The notes under the pieces: generated by a model
What the model was told of the DNA's origin: nothing
Database searches by the model: none
What the model saw: the letters and a program-made list of their open reading frames with translations, nothing else
Assembly (NCBI GenBank): GCA_030765055.1
Contig: CM060953.1
Span: forward strand, 178,910,709-178,974,708
Direction of reading: 5' to 3'
Source: Mantis religiosa
Taxonomy: Eukaryota > Arthropoda > Insecta > Mantodea > Mantidae
DNA: 64,000 bases
Made by a program: the position numbers and the translations under genes
Part shown: piece by piece, positions 34,440-46,060 of the stretch
Layout: the number at the start of each line of letters is the position of its first letter
Position numbering within the stretch: position 1 is the stretch's first letter

Positions 34440-34655
34440 TCCGACGTAGGAGAACGATGAATGAAATGGATGAAATGATACTAAATGAGCCCAGAGTCCA
34501 TAGTGCTTAGAGTGACCTGACATTCGTCTTTGAAAATAAGGGGAAACTCTGGAAAATACGTTATCCTTTTAATACACTCTGAATGAGATTCAAACTCTGG
34601 ACCTCTTGAACGTGCTACAGCCACGCTAATATCTAAGCTACAGAGGCGGGTCACT
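34440..34655 (-). repeat. SINE family B, reverse orientation
   Basis: Body (AAATGAGCCCAGAGTCCATA) and tRNA-like head (complement of box B seen as GAGATTCAAACTCTGG) in the same order as the copy at 45440. Several substitutions in both Pol III boxes suggest it is old. Confidence 0.8.
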
Positions 34656-34707
34656 GGTGTATATATCACAGACATTAAATTCGAACTACTTTTACCATAT
34701 TATCATA

Positions 34708-35419
34708 CAGGATGTTACAAAAAGGTACGGCCAAACTTTCAGGAACCATTCCTCACACACAAAGAAAGAAAATATGTTATGCGGACATGTGTCCGGAAAC
34801 GCTTAATTTCCATGTTAGAGCTCATTTTATTACTTCTCTTCAAATCACATTAATCATGGAATGGAAACACACGACAACAGAACGTACTAGCGTGACTTCA
34901 AACACTTTATTACAGGAAATGTTCAAAATGTCCTCCGTTAGCGAGGTTACATGCATCCATCCTCCGTCGCATGGACTCCCTGATGCGCTGATGCAGCCCT
35001 GGAGAACAGCCGTCCACAATACGAGCACGAAGAGTCTCTACATTTGGTACCTGGGTTGTGTAGACAAGAGCTTTCAAATGCCCCCATAAATGAAAGTCAA
35101 GAGGGTTGAGGTCAGGAGAGCGTGGAGGCCATGGAATGGGTCCGCCTCTACCATTCTATTGGTCACCGAATCTGTTGTTGAGAAGCGTACGAACACTTCG
35201 ACTGAAATGTGCAGGAGCTCCATCGTGCATGAACCACAATGGGTATTTTGACATTTGTCTGCACGAATAATTTCAATTTACATTTTAAGAGAAATACTAA
35301 AATGAGCTCTAACATGGAAATTTAGCGTTTCCGGTCACATGTCCACATAACATATTTTCTTTCTTTGTGTGTGAGGAATGTTTCCTGAAAGTTTGGCCGT
35401 ACCTTTTTGTAACACTCTG
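34708..35419 (-). mobile_element. short Tc1-type derivative with about 120-bp inverted repeats
   Basis: The 712-bp element starts CAGGATGTTACAAAAAGGTA and ends, in reverse, CAGAGTGTTACAAAAAGGTA, with TA flanking both sides (34706-34707 and 35420-35421). The arms match with few differences for about 120 bases, through an ATGTTAGAGCTCATTTTA stretch. The interior keeps only the transposase C-terminus, so this is an internally deleted, non-autonomous copy. Confidence 0.88.
34910..35165 (-). pseudogene. transposase C-terminal end inside the short element
   Basis: The minus strand reads WPPRSPDLNPLDFHLWGHLK (third catalytic motif), then ALVYTTQVPNVETLRARIVD, a RIRESMRRRMD helix, and ANGGHFEHFL before TAA at 34910-34912. 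About 80 codons are uninterrupted. The first two catalytic Asp residues are absent. The intact frame suggests the deletion is recent compared with other relics here. Confidence 0.8.
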
Positions 35420-35530
35420 TATATCTGGTAAAGAAATGAGAGCTGACCTAAAATAAACGGTAATTAGTATGTGTGAATGCTTAGGGTACTTCGTTAGCGT
35501 TACAGCTGAGCAGATATTTAGCATTTATAT

Positions 35531-35990
35531 TGTACTTTGTGGGTTCGTAGAATTAAAAGTCCAAGTTGCAGAAATTCCAAATTTTCTTTATTTCGTAGAA
35601 ATACACTTACGTTGCGGCATTACGTCACATACACAATTACAATCTACCAAGGTCGTTGACCACAACAACTAGCTTACTCAGCTTCCACTATTTACAACAA
35701 CTCTTGTTACAATTCCTCTGTTTACAACTGTTTACGACTCCTTGCCGAGTCGCAGCTTCCTTATATATCACGACTCATGTTACTAGATATTTCTGGAACA
35801 AACAAGAAATCGAATGTTTTGAAAGACAATCAAGATTTCACTATGATCTTCCACTTATCTCTATTTGTTTGGCATGTCTTTTATCTCCGCGCTATGTTTA
35901 TCTGCTTGTGCAAGCTGTTTATCTCCGACCGGCTCCATCCGTCCCTTATCGCTCCCGCGCCGCGCTTTAGTAAATAATGGCTACGCGACA
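35531..35990 (-). repeat. solo LTR with ATAT target duplication
   Basis: The 460-bp sequence reads in reverse TGTCGCG to ...CCCACAAAGTACA, flanked by ATAT on both sides (35527-35530 and 35991-35994). AATAAA in sense orientation lies near 35587. The end half resembles the LTR at 6478 (GGTCAACGACCTTG versus GGTCGATGACCTTG) while the upstream part is different, so these are related subfamilies. Confidence 0.87.
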
Positions 35991-36229
35991 ATATAAATTA
36001 TCAACGCAAATCTTCGGTTTTATTTATTTTAAACTATAAAAATATCAATACATTTAAAGAAAACACTGAAAAGTGTACAAAAAGGAAAGAAACATATCGA
36101 AGGCTAATTCTTAGAAGTCCAATTTTCTTTTAACCGATTTACAAAAACAAATATAGCTAAAGCTGGACAGTGGCACCACTGGGCGAGAAAGGGCGAACAA
36201 AATTAAAATATAAGCAAAGTCAACATGAA

Positions 36230-37020
36230 AAATTCAATGCCACGGCCGGGATTTGAACCACAGATCTCCTGGTTTCCCTCCACTCGCTCTAACCCATTGA
36301 GCTTCCATGGCCAACTTGCCGTCATGACATTAAATTCCCCATTTGACTCATATATTTCCCCGGTACACCACTAGGGGCCCTCGCATTCGTGATACACCGT
36401 TTGTGGCGACTTACTATCGCAAGTACTTGAGTCCCAGGCTTCATCCAAAGCCTGTATCTCGAATGCGAGAGCTCCTCGTGGTCTACCGGAGAAATAAACG
36501 AGTCAAATGGAGAATTTAATGTCATGACGGCAAGTTGGCCATGGTAGCTCAAATGGTGAGAGAGACGGGATGGAAACAAGGAGATCCGTGGTTCCAATCC
36601 CGGCTATGGCATTGGATTTTTCATGTTGACTATCAAAAACCTTAGCCTATATAGGCTAATATGAAGAAATGATTTATTTCCATCAATTAACTAATATAAT
36701 AAGAGTTAAGTGATGAAGCCTGTGACTTAAGTATTTACGATAGTAAGTCGCCACAAACGGTGTATCTCGAATGCGAGAGCTTCTAGTGGTCTACCGGGGA
36801 AATATACGAGTCAAATGGAGAATTTAATGTCAGTACGGCAGGTTGGCCATGGTAGCTCAATTGGTTAGAGCGACTGGGCGGAAACCAGGAGATCCGTGGT
36901 TAAAAACCCGGCCGTGGCATTGAATTTTTCATGTTAACTATCTATTAAAAACCTTAGCATATGTACGGCTAGAGTGAAGAAATGATTATTTCCATCAATT
37001 AACTAAAATTATAAGTAAAG
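36230..37020. repeat. SINE family A cluster: palindromic pair plus a third copy
   Basis: Three tRNA-like heads lie at 36239-36320 (minus), 36534-36612 (plus) and 36843-36920 (plus). The heads show a perfect box A (TAGCTCAATTG type) and box B or its complement (GGATTTGAACC). The first two face each other across about 230 bases. The second and third are in tandem, about 309 bases apart. Body segments GTCGCCACAAACGGTGTATC and ATGCGAGAGCT link the units. Confidence 0.85.
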
Positions 37021-37805
37021 CGCTAAAAACTATATAATCGTGTGTATGACCTTTAACATTTATTTATTCATTTATTGAGATAGTGGTGTTGTCCAGGGCT
37101 TTGAGGTTTTAATAAAACATCGGCTTTCCAAATAATTGTTTATTTAGACTTATCAAATGTTGACATTCAGTTCTTTAAATTTGATACTTAACATTCATTT
37201 TGCCAAATTTCCCACTTGTATCCAAAATCCTCCAATACCCTATCTGGTTGGTTTTTCAAACTAACAAACTTAAATTAATGAAAAGAGTAACGGCTAACCT
37301 TTTATTATTGAGTAAACGACTCATTTGTATCCAATATTTCAAAATTTCTTCCCCCACCGTTGTTACACCAACCCTAAAACCTTGCTGAAAATCTTGAAAA
37401 TTCCTTCCCGTCAAGTACATTTCTCCCCTAAGCGTCAGGGTTGTTATGTGATAGAGCCACTTTTTACTCTTGTCCTAAAGAATACGCTCAACTTTCCCAT
37501 TCTCACTGGAAAGCCTCCAAAGTGTGTCTGGCAAGGAACAACTTTCAACTCCAACACGTACCGCACGGAAAAGAATTAAGGGAGATTCATTCGTATTTTG
37601 ATTTACAAAAATTGGTCTATTTCTTAAGAGAACCTCCAAAATTTGTTCTCGTCCCTTTTCCTTTGAGGGGGTGATTTGTGTTAGCACCTCACAGAAGTTT
37701 TGCTCGTCTTAAAATTCGATCAAAACATTAAAGTTAAAATTATTGTATAATCAAAAATAGTGCCTAATTAATAATTTTGAGACAAGCTTCAGATGCTTAA
37801 AATAA
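37021..37805. other. no recognisable gene
   Basis: Several overlapping short ORFs in AT-rich sequence, none with a domain. Confidence 0.45.
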
Positions 37806-38160
37806 CTATTTTAGTGGAAATTAATTGTTCTTTCACACTGTCCGTGTGTAGGCTAAACGTGTGGAAACGTAGAGCCAGACAGAAAAAGATTCAATGTCAT
37901 AGCCGAGATTTAAACTATGGATCTTCTGGTCTCCGTCCAGCCGCTCTAACCATTGAGCTACTATGGCCAACGTGCCGATATGACTCTCCTAAGAGGTTTA
38001 CCGGGGAAAATACGAGTCAGCTGGAGAATTTAATATCATGTCGGCACGTTGGCCATAGTAGCTCAATGGTTAGAGAGGCTGGACGGAGACCAGAAGATCC
38101 GTGGTTCAAATCCCGGCTATGGCATTGAATTTTTTTCTGTCTGACTCTACGTTTCCACAA
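37806..38160. repeat. SINE family A palindromic pair
   Basis: A minus-strand copy (37812-37985) and a plus-strand copy (38025-38150) face each other. The right arm carries CATAGTAGCTCAATGGTTAG (box A) and GTGGTTCAAATCCCGGC (box B). The left arm is its complement. The outer flanks continue the symmetry (GTGGAAACGTAGAGCCAGAC on the left). Confidence 0.88.
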
Positions 38161-39370
38161 TTTATTTTTAACTTGCCCTTCGATATAATGTAAATATTGA
38201 AGAAATATAATAATATTGGTCATACTCAAAATGCTTAAAATGAACGTTTGCTTCTTCTGGAAACTGTAGAAGGTTTAAACGCATCGAAACATACTGCAAT
38301 CTCGTGGCGTGCATGTAGGCCGGTTTAATTAAGCTTGAAATGTTAAATTTCCAGCGAGATGATCCCAAAAGCTTTAAGGCCCCAAGTGACCTAGATTTTT
38401 TTTGGGGGTGGAGGAGGTTGTGGGGGTTAATTGAGTCGCGGTTCGTACCACTACCGCCTCCACACGTTTGCAATTATGAGCCTGTAATGAGCCAGGAAAC
38501 AAGCTGATGGCCAAGTGCCAAGGATTTGCACTTTTGTTCCAATCAAATATATATCTACTCTTCCACCACTTCCCTAACTTAGCTAAATCTAACCTGAAGG
38601 TTTTATTTCATTATTGCGAGATTTGGACATATAAACAAATGCATAACAAGGCTAGAACTGTAAAAATTATACACATTAATCTACATATATAGTGAGAATT
38701 GGACATTAAACAGAGCAATTAGACCCGCGTTTATCAGCATTATTGAGACATACTCTTAAGAGATCCATAAACAATAGTGGCATAAAATTATTGCAGATTT
38801 ATAATTTATAATAAAAATATTTCAGCAACACCCATGGTATGTACAGAACGATAAAATACATATAAAAGATCAGCAAGCAAACATTTCATTATACCGCACG
38901 AGGTAGAACATGGCAAAGTGTAGAAGGGTATCAGGAAATATCCGTAACAGCGGAGGTGCTTAAGCAAGGCTATCGCACATTCAGATGCAATCACAGCAAC
39001 GTGAAAGGCGCGAGAAATCATACATAACGGGATTTTATATTGTGACATGGGGAGAGACGAATGAATGTGCCAAGCGTCTGGAATGATAATTGATATTTGT
39101 GTATATTAATTAATTGGCTAAACTTTCATATCAGATACACAGCTCTCAAATGCTGTATTTGTACTTCGTCACTTACTTTACGCCAGTTAACTAATATTTC
39201 GCTCTTCTAGCAAACAAGATAACAAGCGAATGCAACACAGTTGAACTGCAGGTATCATAATGCTTAACGTTCTGTCACAGTACGTTGCGAAAACATCCTC
39301 GAAGCAGGAAAGATTTTTAAGGTCAATACCTGAGTTGGAAGAAAAAGATTTATGTGCAATATACCTACCG
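38161..39370. other. no recognisable gene
   Basis: A T8G5-rich patch lies near 38393-38430. ORFs at 38507 and 38806-39048 have no recognisable domain. Confidence 0.45.
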
Positions 39371-39375
39371 ACTAT

Positions 39376-40041
39376 AAAGAAAGAAAGAGAGAAAGAAAGA
39401 AGGAAAGAAAGAAAGGAGGAAAGAAAGAAGGAAGGAAAGAAAGAAGGAAGGAAAGAAAGAAAGCAGGAAGGAACGAAGGAAGGAAAGAAAGAAAGAAAGC
39501 AGGAAGGAACGAAGGAAGGAAAGAAAGAAGGAAAGGAAGGAAGGAAAGAAGCAAGGAAAGAAGGAAAGAAAGGAGGAAGGAAAGGAAGGAAAGAAGGAAA
39601 GAAAGAAGGAAAGAAGGAAGGAAAGAAAGAAGGAAAGGAAGGAAGGTAAGAAGGAAGGAAAGAAAGAAAGAAAGAAAGAAAGAAAGGAGGAAGGAAAGAA
39701 AGAAGGAAACAAGGAAATAAGGAAAGAAAGATCGAAAGAAAGAAGGAAGGAAAGAATGAAGGAAGGAAGGAAAGAAAGAAGGAAGCAAGGAAAGAAAGAT
39801 GGAAAACTCGAAAGAAAGAAGGAAGTAAAGAATGAATGAAGGAAGGAAAGAATGAAGGAAGGAAGGAAAGAAAAAGGAAACAAGGAAAGAAAGAAAAGAA
39901 AGAAGGAAAGGAATATGGAAAGATCGAAAGAAAGAAAGAAGGAAAGAATGGAGGAAGGAAGGAAAGAATGGAGGAAGGAAGGAAAGAGTCGAAGAAGGAA
40001 GGAAAGAAAGGAAAGAAGGAAAGAAAGAAAGATGGAAAGAT

Positions 40042-40072
<31 letters not shown>

Positions 40073-40600
40073 AGGAAGGAAAGAATGAAGGAAGGAAGGA
40101 AAGAAACAAGAAAACAGGGAAAGGAAGATGGAAAGATCGAAAGAAAGAAGGAAGGAAAGAAGGAAGGAAGGAAAGAAGGAAGGAAAGAAAAAAGGAAACA
40201 AGGAAAAAGGAAAGGAAAGAAAGAAGGAAAGAAATATAGAAAGATCGAAAGAAAGGAAAAAAGAAATAAAAAAAGAAAGAAAGAAGGAAAGAAAGAAGGA
40301 AGGAAAGAAGGAAGGAAAGAAGGAAGGAACGAAAGAAAAAAGGAAAGAAAAAAGGAAAGAAGGAAGGAAAGAAGGAAGGAAAGAAAGAAGGAAAGAATGA
40401 AGGAAAGAAAGAAGGAAAGGAAGGAAAGAAGGAAAGAAGGAAAGAAAGAAGGAAAGATAGATAGAAAGATAGAAAGAAAGGAGGGAAAAAGAGAGAGAAT
40501 GAAAGAAGGAAAGAAAGAGAGAAAAATAAAAATTAAACGAGAGAAAAAAGAGAGAAGGACAGAGAGAAAGAAAGAACATAAATAATAAATACATAAATAA
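39376..40600 (+). repeat. 1.2-kb polypurine (GAAA/GGAA) tract
   Basis: Almost pure A/G on the plus strand, built from GAAA, GGAA and GAAGG tetra/pentamers with rare pyrimidines (for example GATCGAAAG at several points). Periodicity drifts rather than staying exact. The long open frames across it on both strands (up to 415 codons of Ser/Phe/Leu or Lys/Glu/Arg) are composition artefacts. Confidence 0.98.
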
Positions 40601-42298
40601 ATAAATAAACAAAAATCAACATTTTAAACACCGGCTGTAATTCAGAAATATGCTTTTCCGAATCCTCGTCCGCTTGTTGAAGTAATACCTCGTAGTTGGT
40701 GGTGGCGCGACGGTAATGTTAGTTATTTGTACCAATGGTACAATGTTTAATCATAGTAAATAAAATTGCGTATATCGAATTTTCTGCGAATAGCTTTCAT
40801 TATGAATGGATTTTGCTAACCGTAAGATATCTTACTACACACAAAATTTAGATTTCGTTAAAGTACATATTTTATATGCATTAAAACAATTTCAAGATAA
40901 ATTACTGGTTGGAATTTTCAAATACTTATGATAAGTAGCTACTCGTTTTTTCTAGTGTTCATATGCAGCTTCAAACTCATCACATAGCTATCGTTTTTTT
41001 TTTTAACATATGACTCTCAGTTTAACCTACTGAAGGCTTGTTACAGATTCCTTGTGAATGTAAATCAGTATACAATGGTTTGCCGGGATTATCGCAAGTT
41101 AACACGGCAACGAACTTTTGTTAACGATACTTTGGTAATAGTGAGTAATGAAAGTTACGTAAATGCGACACTGCAGAATTTTTAAAATGGTTAGAATACT
41201 TTCTGGAATCACTTAACTTCCCTTTAGAATTATAAAGAATTATTGGTGAACTCTTCTGTATGGGGAATTGTCCTAAATTTCTTGCCTACCATGATATCAG
41301 GGCAGAGAGCACGGAGGAAGGAAGCAAGTTTAGATAATGGAAAAGGAGAGGAGGAGAAAATCTAACATTTATCCAATAACCAAGCGAATGAAGCCTTCGA
41401 TTAAAATGAAAGTTCAATTTAAATAATAAAATACCTCAGTACAGCACGTGTATATATACTAGGCGCTTCTGAAAGCAAACTTTCCATCTCCCTTTCGTCT
41501 CGTGGTCCAATTACCACAGCGGCTACCAGATTTTCTATTCATGCTAAAAATAAATCCTTTTGAATCCGCCACCATTAATTTTCAAACAATTTTCAAACCG
41601 CTCCATCGAAACGTAACTTCAAGCTTTGATACAAAGGAAAGCTTTTTTTTTCTTTTTTTTTCACAAATTTCTCAAAGCAGTTGTTTGTTTTGTGCTACCA
41701 GCAATGACATTCTATCCAACAGCATAAAAATGGAAACAAGGCGATACAAAATAAGAGAGGCACGATGCTTGAGTAAACAGAAACTAGGAGGGAGGGGGGG
41801 AATGAAGTACGGATTCTTAGCACTGTACTCTTTCATGGTGCAAAAAGGCGGATTTACTTAAAGGACGTTGTCTGTGATTTACTTGAGTAAGCCTTTAGAA
41901 AAAAGTAGCAAAAGTTGGATTTATTTCTAAAGAACTGCATCTGTGAAGTTTAGTTTTAGAGTTATAAAACATAGAACCGACTTTTGAGTTGATAAACTAA
42001 CAAAAGGTAATCTTGGTGACTAACACTTTGGCCGCGCGATATTAAAAGTACAGTAAAAACCAGTTAACACGGAGCTCTTTAACTCGGTGATCGGATAGCC
42101 GGACCAGTTTTAAACGACAAAATAGTGTTGTTTAGCGTAGTAAATGAAAACCTGTTTTACAGACGATAATTTCCTCTTTTCAGTAAGTACATTACTCGAA
42201 TTCTCTTGCTAGCGGGAGAATTTATTGCACTCACCCAACTTGCTTGGAACCAGGATGGAAGAGAAACTTTGATAAAGTCATGAAATAAAGTTGTGCCC
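40601..42298. other. no recognisable gene
   Basis: AT-rich. A 119-codon plus-strand ORF at 41502-41861 has no recognisable domain. Nothing is supported. Confidence 0.45.
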
Positions 42299-42299
42299 T

Positions 42300-42373
<74 letters not shown>
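42299..42373. repeat. (GT)n dinucleotide repeat, about 36 units
   Basis: An uninterrupted GT run. The His-Thr and Cys-Val frames across it are artefacts. Confidence 0.98.
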
Positions 42374-42629
42374 TTGTCAGAAAACAAAATTGAAGAAGTG
42401 TGGAAGAAGATTTTATACAGGTTTTAAAAATATCGATGGCTGTTTCCATGGTGATCAAAACATTGACAATGACGAAGGTTATAAAAGGATTACAGGTGAA
42501 GGCATTATTACATCATGCAGTGTTACTGGAAAAGAAAATGAAGAGTATCCAATTCAGACAGTGTTGACGCACCAGCTATGGTTATTACCCAAGTACAAGC
42601 AATAGCAAACAGAGAAATTGATAGGGTCA

Positions 42630-43040
42630 ACATGAAAAATTCAATGCCAAGGTTTGGAGTTGAACCACGGATCTCTTAGTTTCCATCCAGTCGCACTAAC
42701 CCATTGAGCTACCATGGCGAACTTGCCGTCATGACATTAAATTCAACATTTGACTCGTATGTCATGTTAATGTCATGACGGCAAGTTGGCCATGGTAGCT
42801 CAATGGGTTAGAGCGACTGGACGGAAACCGTAGTTCAAATCCCGGCCGTGGCATTGAATTTTCATATTGACGCTATCAAAAACCTTAGCCTATATACGGC
42901 TAATGTGAAGAAATCATTAATTTCCGTTAATTAAATAAAATAACAAGAGTTAAATGATGAAGCCTGTGACTCAAGTACTTAAAATAGGAAGTCGCCACAA
43001 ACGGTGTATCTTGAATGCGAGAGTCCCTAATTTATGTTTC
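42630..43040. repeat. SINE family A palindromic pair with tail
   Basis: The minus-strand head at 42640-42720 faces the plus-strand head at 42788-42857 across about 80 bases (TTGCCGTCATGACATTAAAT and its complement). The plus copy continues through GATGAAGCCTGTGACTCAAG and GTCGCCACAAACGGTGTATC. It lacks about 10 bases before box B compared with other copies. Confidence 0.88.
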
Positions 43041-43199
43041 ATATAACCTTGCGCCGCTGAAATGTATCACTCCGCGTGCAACTACCTTCCCCCTCACCCT
43101 ACCTGGCTAATGCTTTCGCGCCATAGGCCATAGGCGGTGCCTTCCCGTCACATTTAAACCTGCAGTAAACGTCATAATAATTGTCATGAAGATAGATAA

Positions 43200-43745
43200 A
43201 CTCATACAAATAAGGATATAAAGGCATGCAAAAATACAAGTTTATAATGAAACTGAGCAAGTTGAAACTCAATGAATGAGCAATGAAGCTGAAACAGGTT
43301 TATAGTGAAAGGTCTTCGGCCTTTTCCACTGGGATTTTTTTTTAAACCAGCACACATACCTTGCAAAAATGCTTGCCTTTCAGTCTTAAAAGTCGTGTCA
43401 CGCCATACTTGTCGTGTGTCCTTCATTCACCCAAGTCTCCTCAAGGTAGTATATTTTGCGACTTGTATCCCAGTACAGTGTGATTTTCCTTAAATAACGT
43501 CTTCGCCACACAGCAATATCGCCCCTGGAGTGGTAAGTTTTCCTGTTGTCTCAATTTCATGTCGGGATGTTCCTACGGATATAACACTCACACCTGTAAG
43601 TTCAGAGCACACCTGTTCGACTTCTCTCACTGACAAAGACGGATTCTTCTCTGTGAGTGCATTAAACACATGCACCACAATTCGTTTTTCGCCGCTTTGT
43701 AAAGGTTTACCCTTGCGATGCTTCAGCGGTAGACTCTGCCATTAT
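43200..43745 (-). pseudogene. IS630/Tc1-like transposase N-terminal half, broken
   Basis: ATG at 43739-43741 gives MAEST, then a frameshift to SGEKRIVVHVFNALTEKNPS and ELTGVSVISVGTSRHE. TTGKLTTPG follows, then after another shift WRRRYLRK and YLEETWVNEGH, the first catalytic motif with Asp changed to Glu. It ends near FLQGMCAGLKKNPSGKGRR. The order matches the N-terminal half of an insect DDE transposase family. The second and third motifs are missing. Confidence 0.7.
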
Positions 43746-44179
43746 ACATATAATAAGTACACGCACAATAAACGATCAATAAAATAATTTAGCTCTCGCA
43801 CTCGGCACAGCACACCTTCGAACGTCAATATATGACAAATCCAGTTCAAAACAAGGTCGGTGATAAACGTCATATAAACAAATATGTCATCACTACCCCT
43901 GAAACACGTGCTATCGTGTCATACGAAAGGCGCGCTTGAGAGGAGCAAAGGAACCTCATCTTTACTTCGTTTAAGAATTAACATGCATTTCAGATAAATC
44001 AACTCTGTTGCGTAATATATTTAATTCAAACAGTTACGAAAATATAAATTTGACAATTCTCTTCCAACATATAAAGACATATCACCATGTTAAATAACGA
44101 ACTAATTTTTACCGCACAACAGTCTGCACCACAACAGCAACCAATGAGAGGCGATTAGATCACGTGACCGTTAAGAGAT
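43746..44179. other. no recognisable feature
   Basis: No gene or repeat recognised. Confidence 0.4.
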
Positions 44180-44312
44180 ACAAGGATTAGTGGTATACCG
44201 GGGAAATATACGAGTTAAATGGTGAATTTAATGTCATGACGGCAAGTTGGCCATGGTAGCTCAATGGATTAGAGTGACTGGGCGGAAACCAGGAGATCCG
44301 TGGTTCACGGAT
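44180..44312 (+). repeat. SINE family A, single copy truncated at box B
   Basis: Runs from GGTATACCGGGGAAATATAC through GGCCATGGTAGCTCAATGGA (box A) to GATCCGTGGTTCA, where it stops in box B. Confidence 0.85.
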
Positions 44313-44714
44313 GATGTTTTATTTCGAGAGTTAAGCCGAAGCATCGACAAATGAACGTATAATGTTAAAGCGGATGCGAGATGGCGCTGCTCGTAAGCTA
44401 TACACCAAACTGAGATAGCAGAACCTCGTCTTTTTTTACTACCCACTAGTTTGTATGCCTACAGTGGACATAGGCTATTACTGTACATGCAGTGTATGTG
44501 ATTTTAGGTTAAAGTGTGACGATAGCAATTTATAAACTTCGTTAAAAATATTTCGTGATGTGAATCACGCTTTTATTTATCATTTTTCCACAATTCTCTG
44601 GATAACCCGGATTTTCGTTATCTTGGATCGGCTCTGGTGCCAGTTGATCCGGGTAGAGGTTCTACTGCAGGTTTTGCCTTACAAAAATGTACCTCTCCGT
44701 TTTCTCGCTCTAAT
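44313..44714. other. no recognisable gene
   Basis: AT-rich sequence between two SINEs. Nothing is supported. Confidence 0.4.
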
Positions 44715-44975
44715 TGAAATGAAATGGAATGTGTAGTGTTTAACGCCCGCTTTTACTACGTGCGGCACCGCAGGCGGTGACACTGATGATACATGAGATG
44801 AAGATGGAGCACCGGTGGAATGAGATGGCGGGGGAAACCGGAGGTCCCGGAGAAAATCCGCCCCAACGCCGTGTTGTCCACAACAAATCTCACTTTGCGG
44901 TCGCCTGGGATCGAACCCGGGCCGCCTTGGTGAGAGCCAAGCGGTCTAACCCCTGAGCCACGGCGTGGCCCTCGC
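44715..44975 (-). repeat. SINE family C, full-length
   Basis: The tRNA-like head on the minus strand has box A TGGCTCAGGGG and box B GGTTCGATCCC, both perfect Pol III consensus. The body contains GAGACCTCCGGTTTCCCCCG-type sequence shared with copies at 10770 and 49520. Confidence 0.88.
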
Positions 44976-45029
44976 TCTGATTGGACACTAACACAACTGT
45001 TTCATAACCACGTGTCACCAAGGGAGATA

Positions 45030-45390
45030 ACGAAGTCATCATTCAGAAAGGCAAGCAATTCTTGATTGCAGGTGGCTCATTAACGAAGAAGAAATGAACT
45101 TTTGGATGCACAGCACTCCTAACGAATTCGTCACACTGAACTTCTACCACTGGCTTTTTACGTTTCCTTGATTTTCCAGGCGCGGTTAGTTTGCCTCTTT
45201 TTAACTTTTCACTTCGCGTGGTATTTATATTTAATGTAGACGCACCTGTAATGACACCTTTGATGGCCGAAGTGGAATATTTCTCACATAATTTGTGAAA
45301 CACATTAAAAATTTTATCTTTCTCAACATTCGTCTGGGGCTTAACTCTGCGATGTTTAACAACACTTGCTGGACCAAGATGGGTCATTAA
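45030..45390 (-). pseudogene. IS630/Tc1-like transposase N-terminal remnant
   Basis: A 114-codon minus-strand frame reads VKPQTNVEKDKIFNVFHKLC, then TGASTLNINTTRSEKLKRGK and LTAPGKSRKRKKPVVEVQCD, then EFVRSAV. The HTH plus 'G-KLT-PGK-R-RKKP' linker matches the family at 43200-43745, where TTGKLTTPG is seen. No catalytic region follows; the downstream end is AT-rich. Confidence 0.65.
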
Positions 45391-45439
45391 CGGTCGGCTT
45401 ACTTAAACGATTTTTTTTTTTGTTGTAATTTACGTCCTC

Positions 45440-45660
45440 CAACGTTAAGTGATATCGGACGATGAATGCAATGGGTGAAATGATGCTCAAATGAGCCCAG
45501 GGTCCATAGATCTTTTAGTTACCCGACATTCGTCTTTCAGTATAAGGGAAAACTCCGGAAAAACCCTTATCCAGGTAACTCACCCTAACCGAGATTCGAA
45601 CTCGGGGCCTCTTGAACGTGAGGCAGACACGTTACCATCTACGCTATCGAGGCGGGCTAT
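45440..45660 (-). repeat. SINE family B, best-preserved copy
   Basis: On the minus strand the head has box A TAGCGTAGATGG and box B GAGTTCGAATCTCGG, both consensus, followed by the body (AGGATAAGGG-type and CTGAAAGACGAATGTCGGGT). This copy best defines the family. Confidence 0.9.
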
Positions 45661-45844
45661 TCACAATTACAGACTTGTTTATGAATGCACTTTTTGAAAT
45701 AATTTTTCGGCTCTGTTTAATTTAACATTGTATTTGGTCCGATACTATTCAACAAAAAGTTATGCGTGACAGGAATTACGCTTGTATGAATGAAAATATT
45801 TACAGAAATTCTTAGATTGTCCAGTATCTGCTAATGTGGGCTTT

Positions 45845-46060
45845 ATGCCCGGCGCTGTAGCGTGTGTAGGTAGTAGCGTGCCTGCCTTACGTCCAAGATG
45901 TCCCGAGTTCGAAACAGCAAGTTATCTGGATAAGGGATTTTCTGGGTTTTCCCTTAACCTGAAAGATGAATGTCAAGTAGCTATGGACCTTGAGCTCACT
46001 TGAGAATCATTTCATTCATCGTCCGACATGACTTAACGTTGGAGAAGGTAAACCCAGAGA
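45845..46060 (+). repeat. SINE family B
   Basis: Head with AGGTAGTAGCGTGCCTGCC and CCCGAGTTCGAAAC, then body with TTTTCCCTTAACCTGAAAGA and CATTCATCGTCCGACATGAC. It is inverted relative to the copy 190 bases to its left. Confidence 0.85.

Noticed and set aside
36843..36920. Functional tRNA gene
   Set aside because: Box A and box B are perfect, but the T-arm does not pair properly and the sequence recurs with a fixed non-tRNA body; it is a SINE.
37793..38229. ORFs reading RDLNxGSSGLRPA on both strands
   Set aside because: They are translations of palindromic SINE A heads, not proteins.
39365..40612. 415-codon Ser/Phe-rich and 249-codon Lys/Glu-rich ORFs
   Set aside because: Pure composition artefacts of the polypurine/polypyrimidine tract.
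42157..42605. ORFs with His-Thr or Cys-Val runs
   Set aside because: Translations of the (GT)n microsatellite.
44885..44970. Functional tRNA gene at the SINE C head
   Set aside because: Good Pol III boxes but joined to a repeated body found at two other sites without the head.
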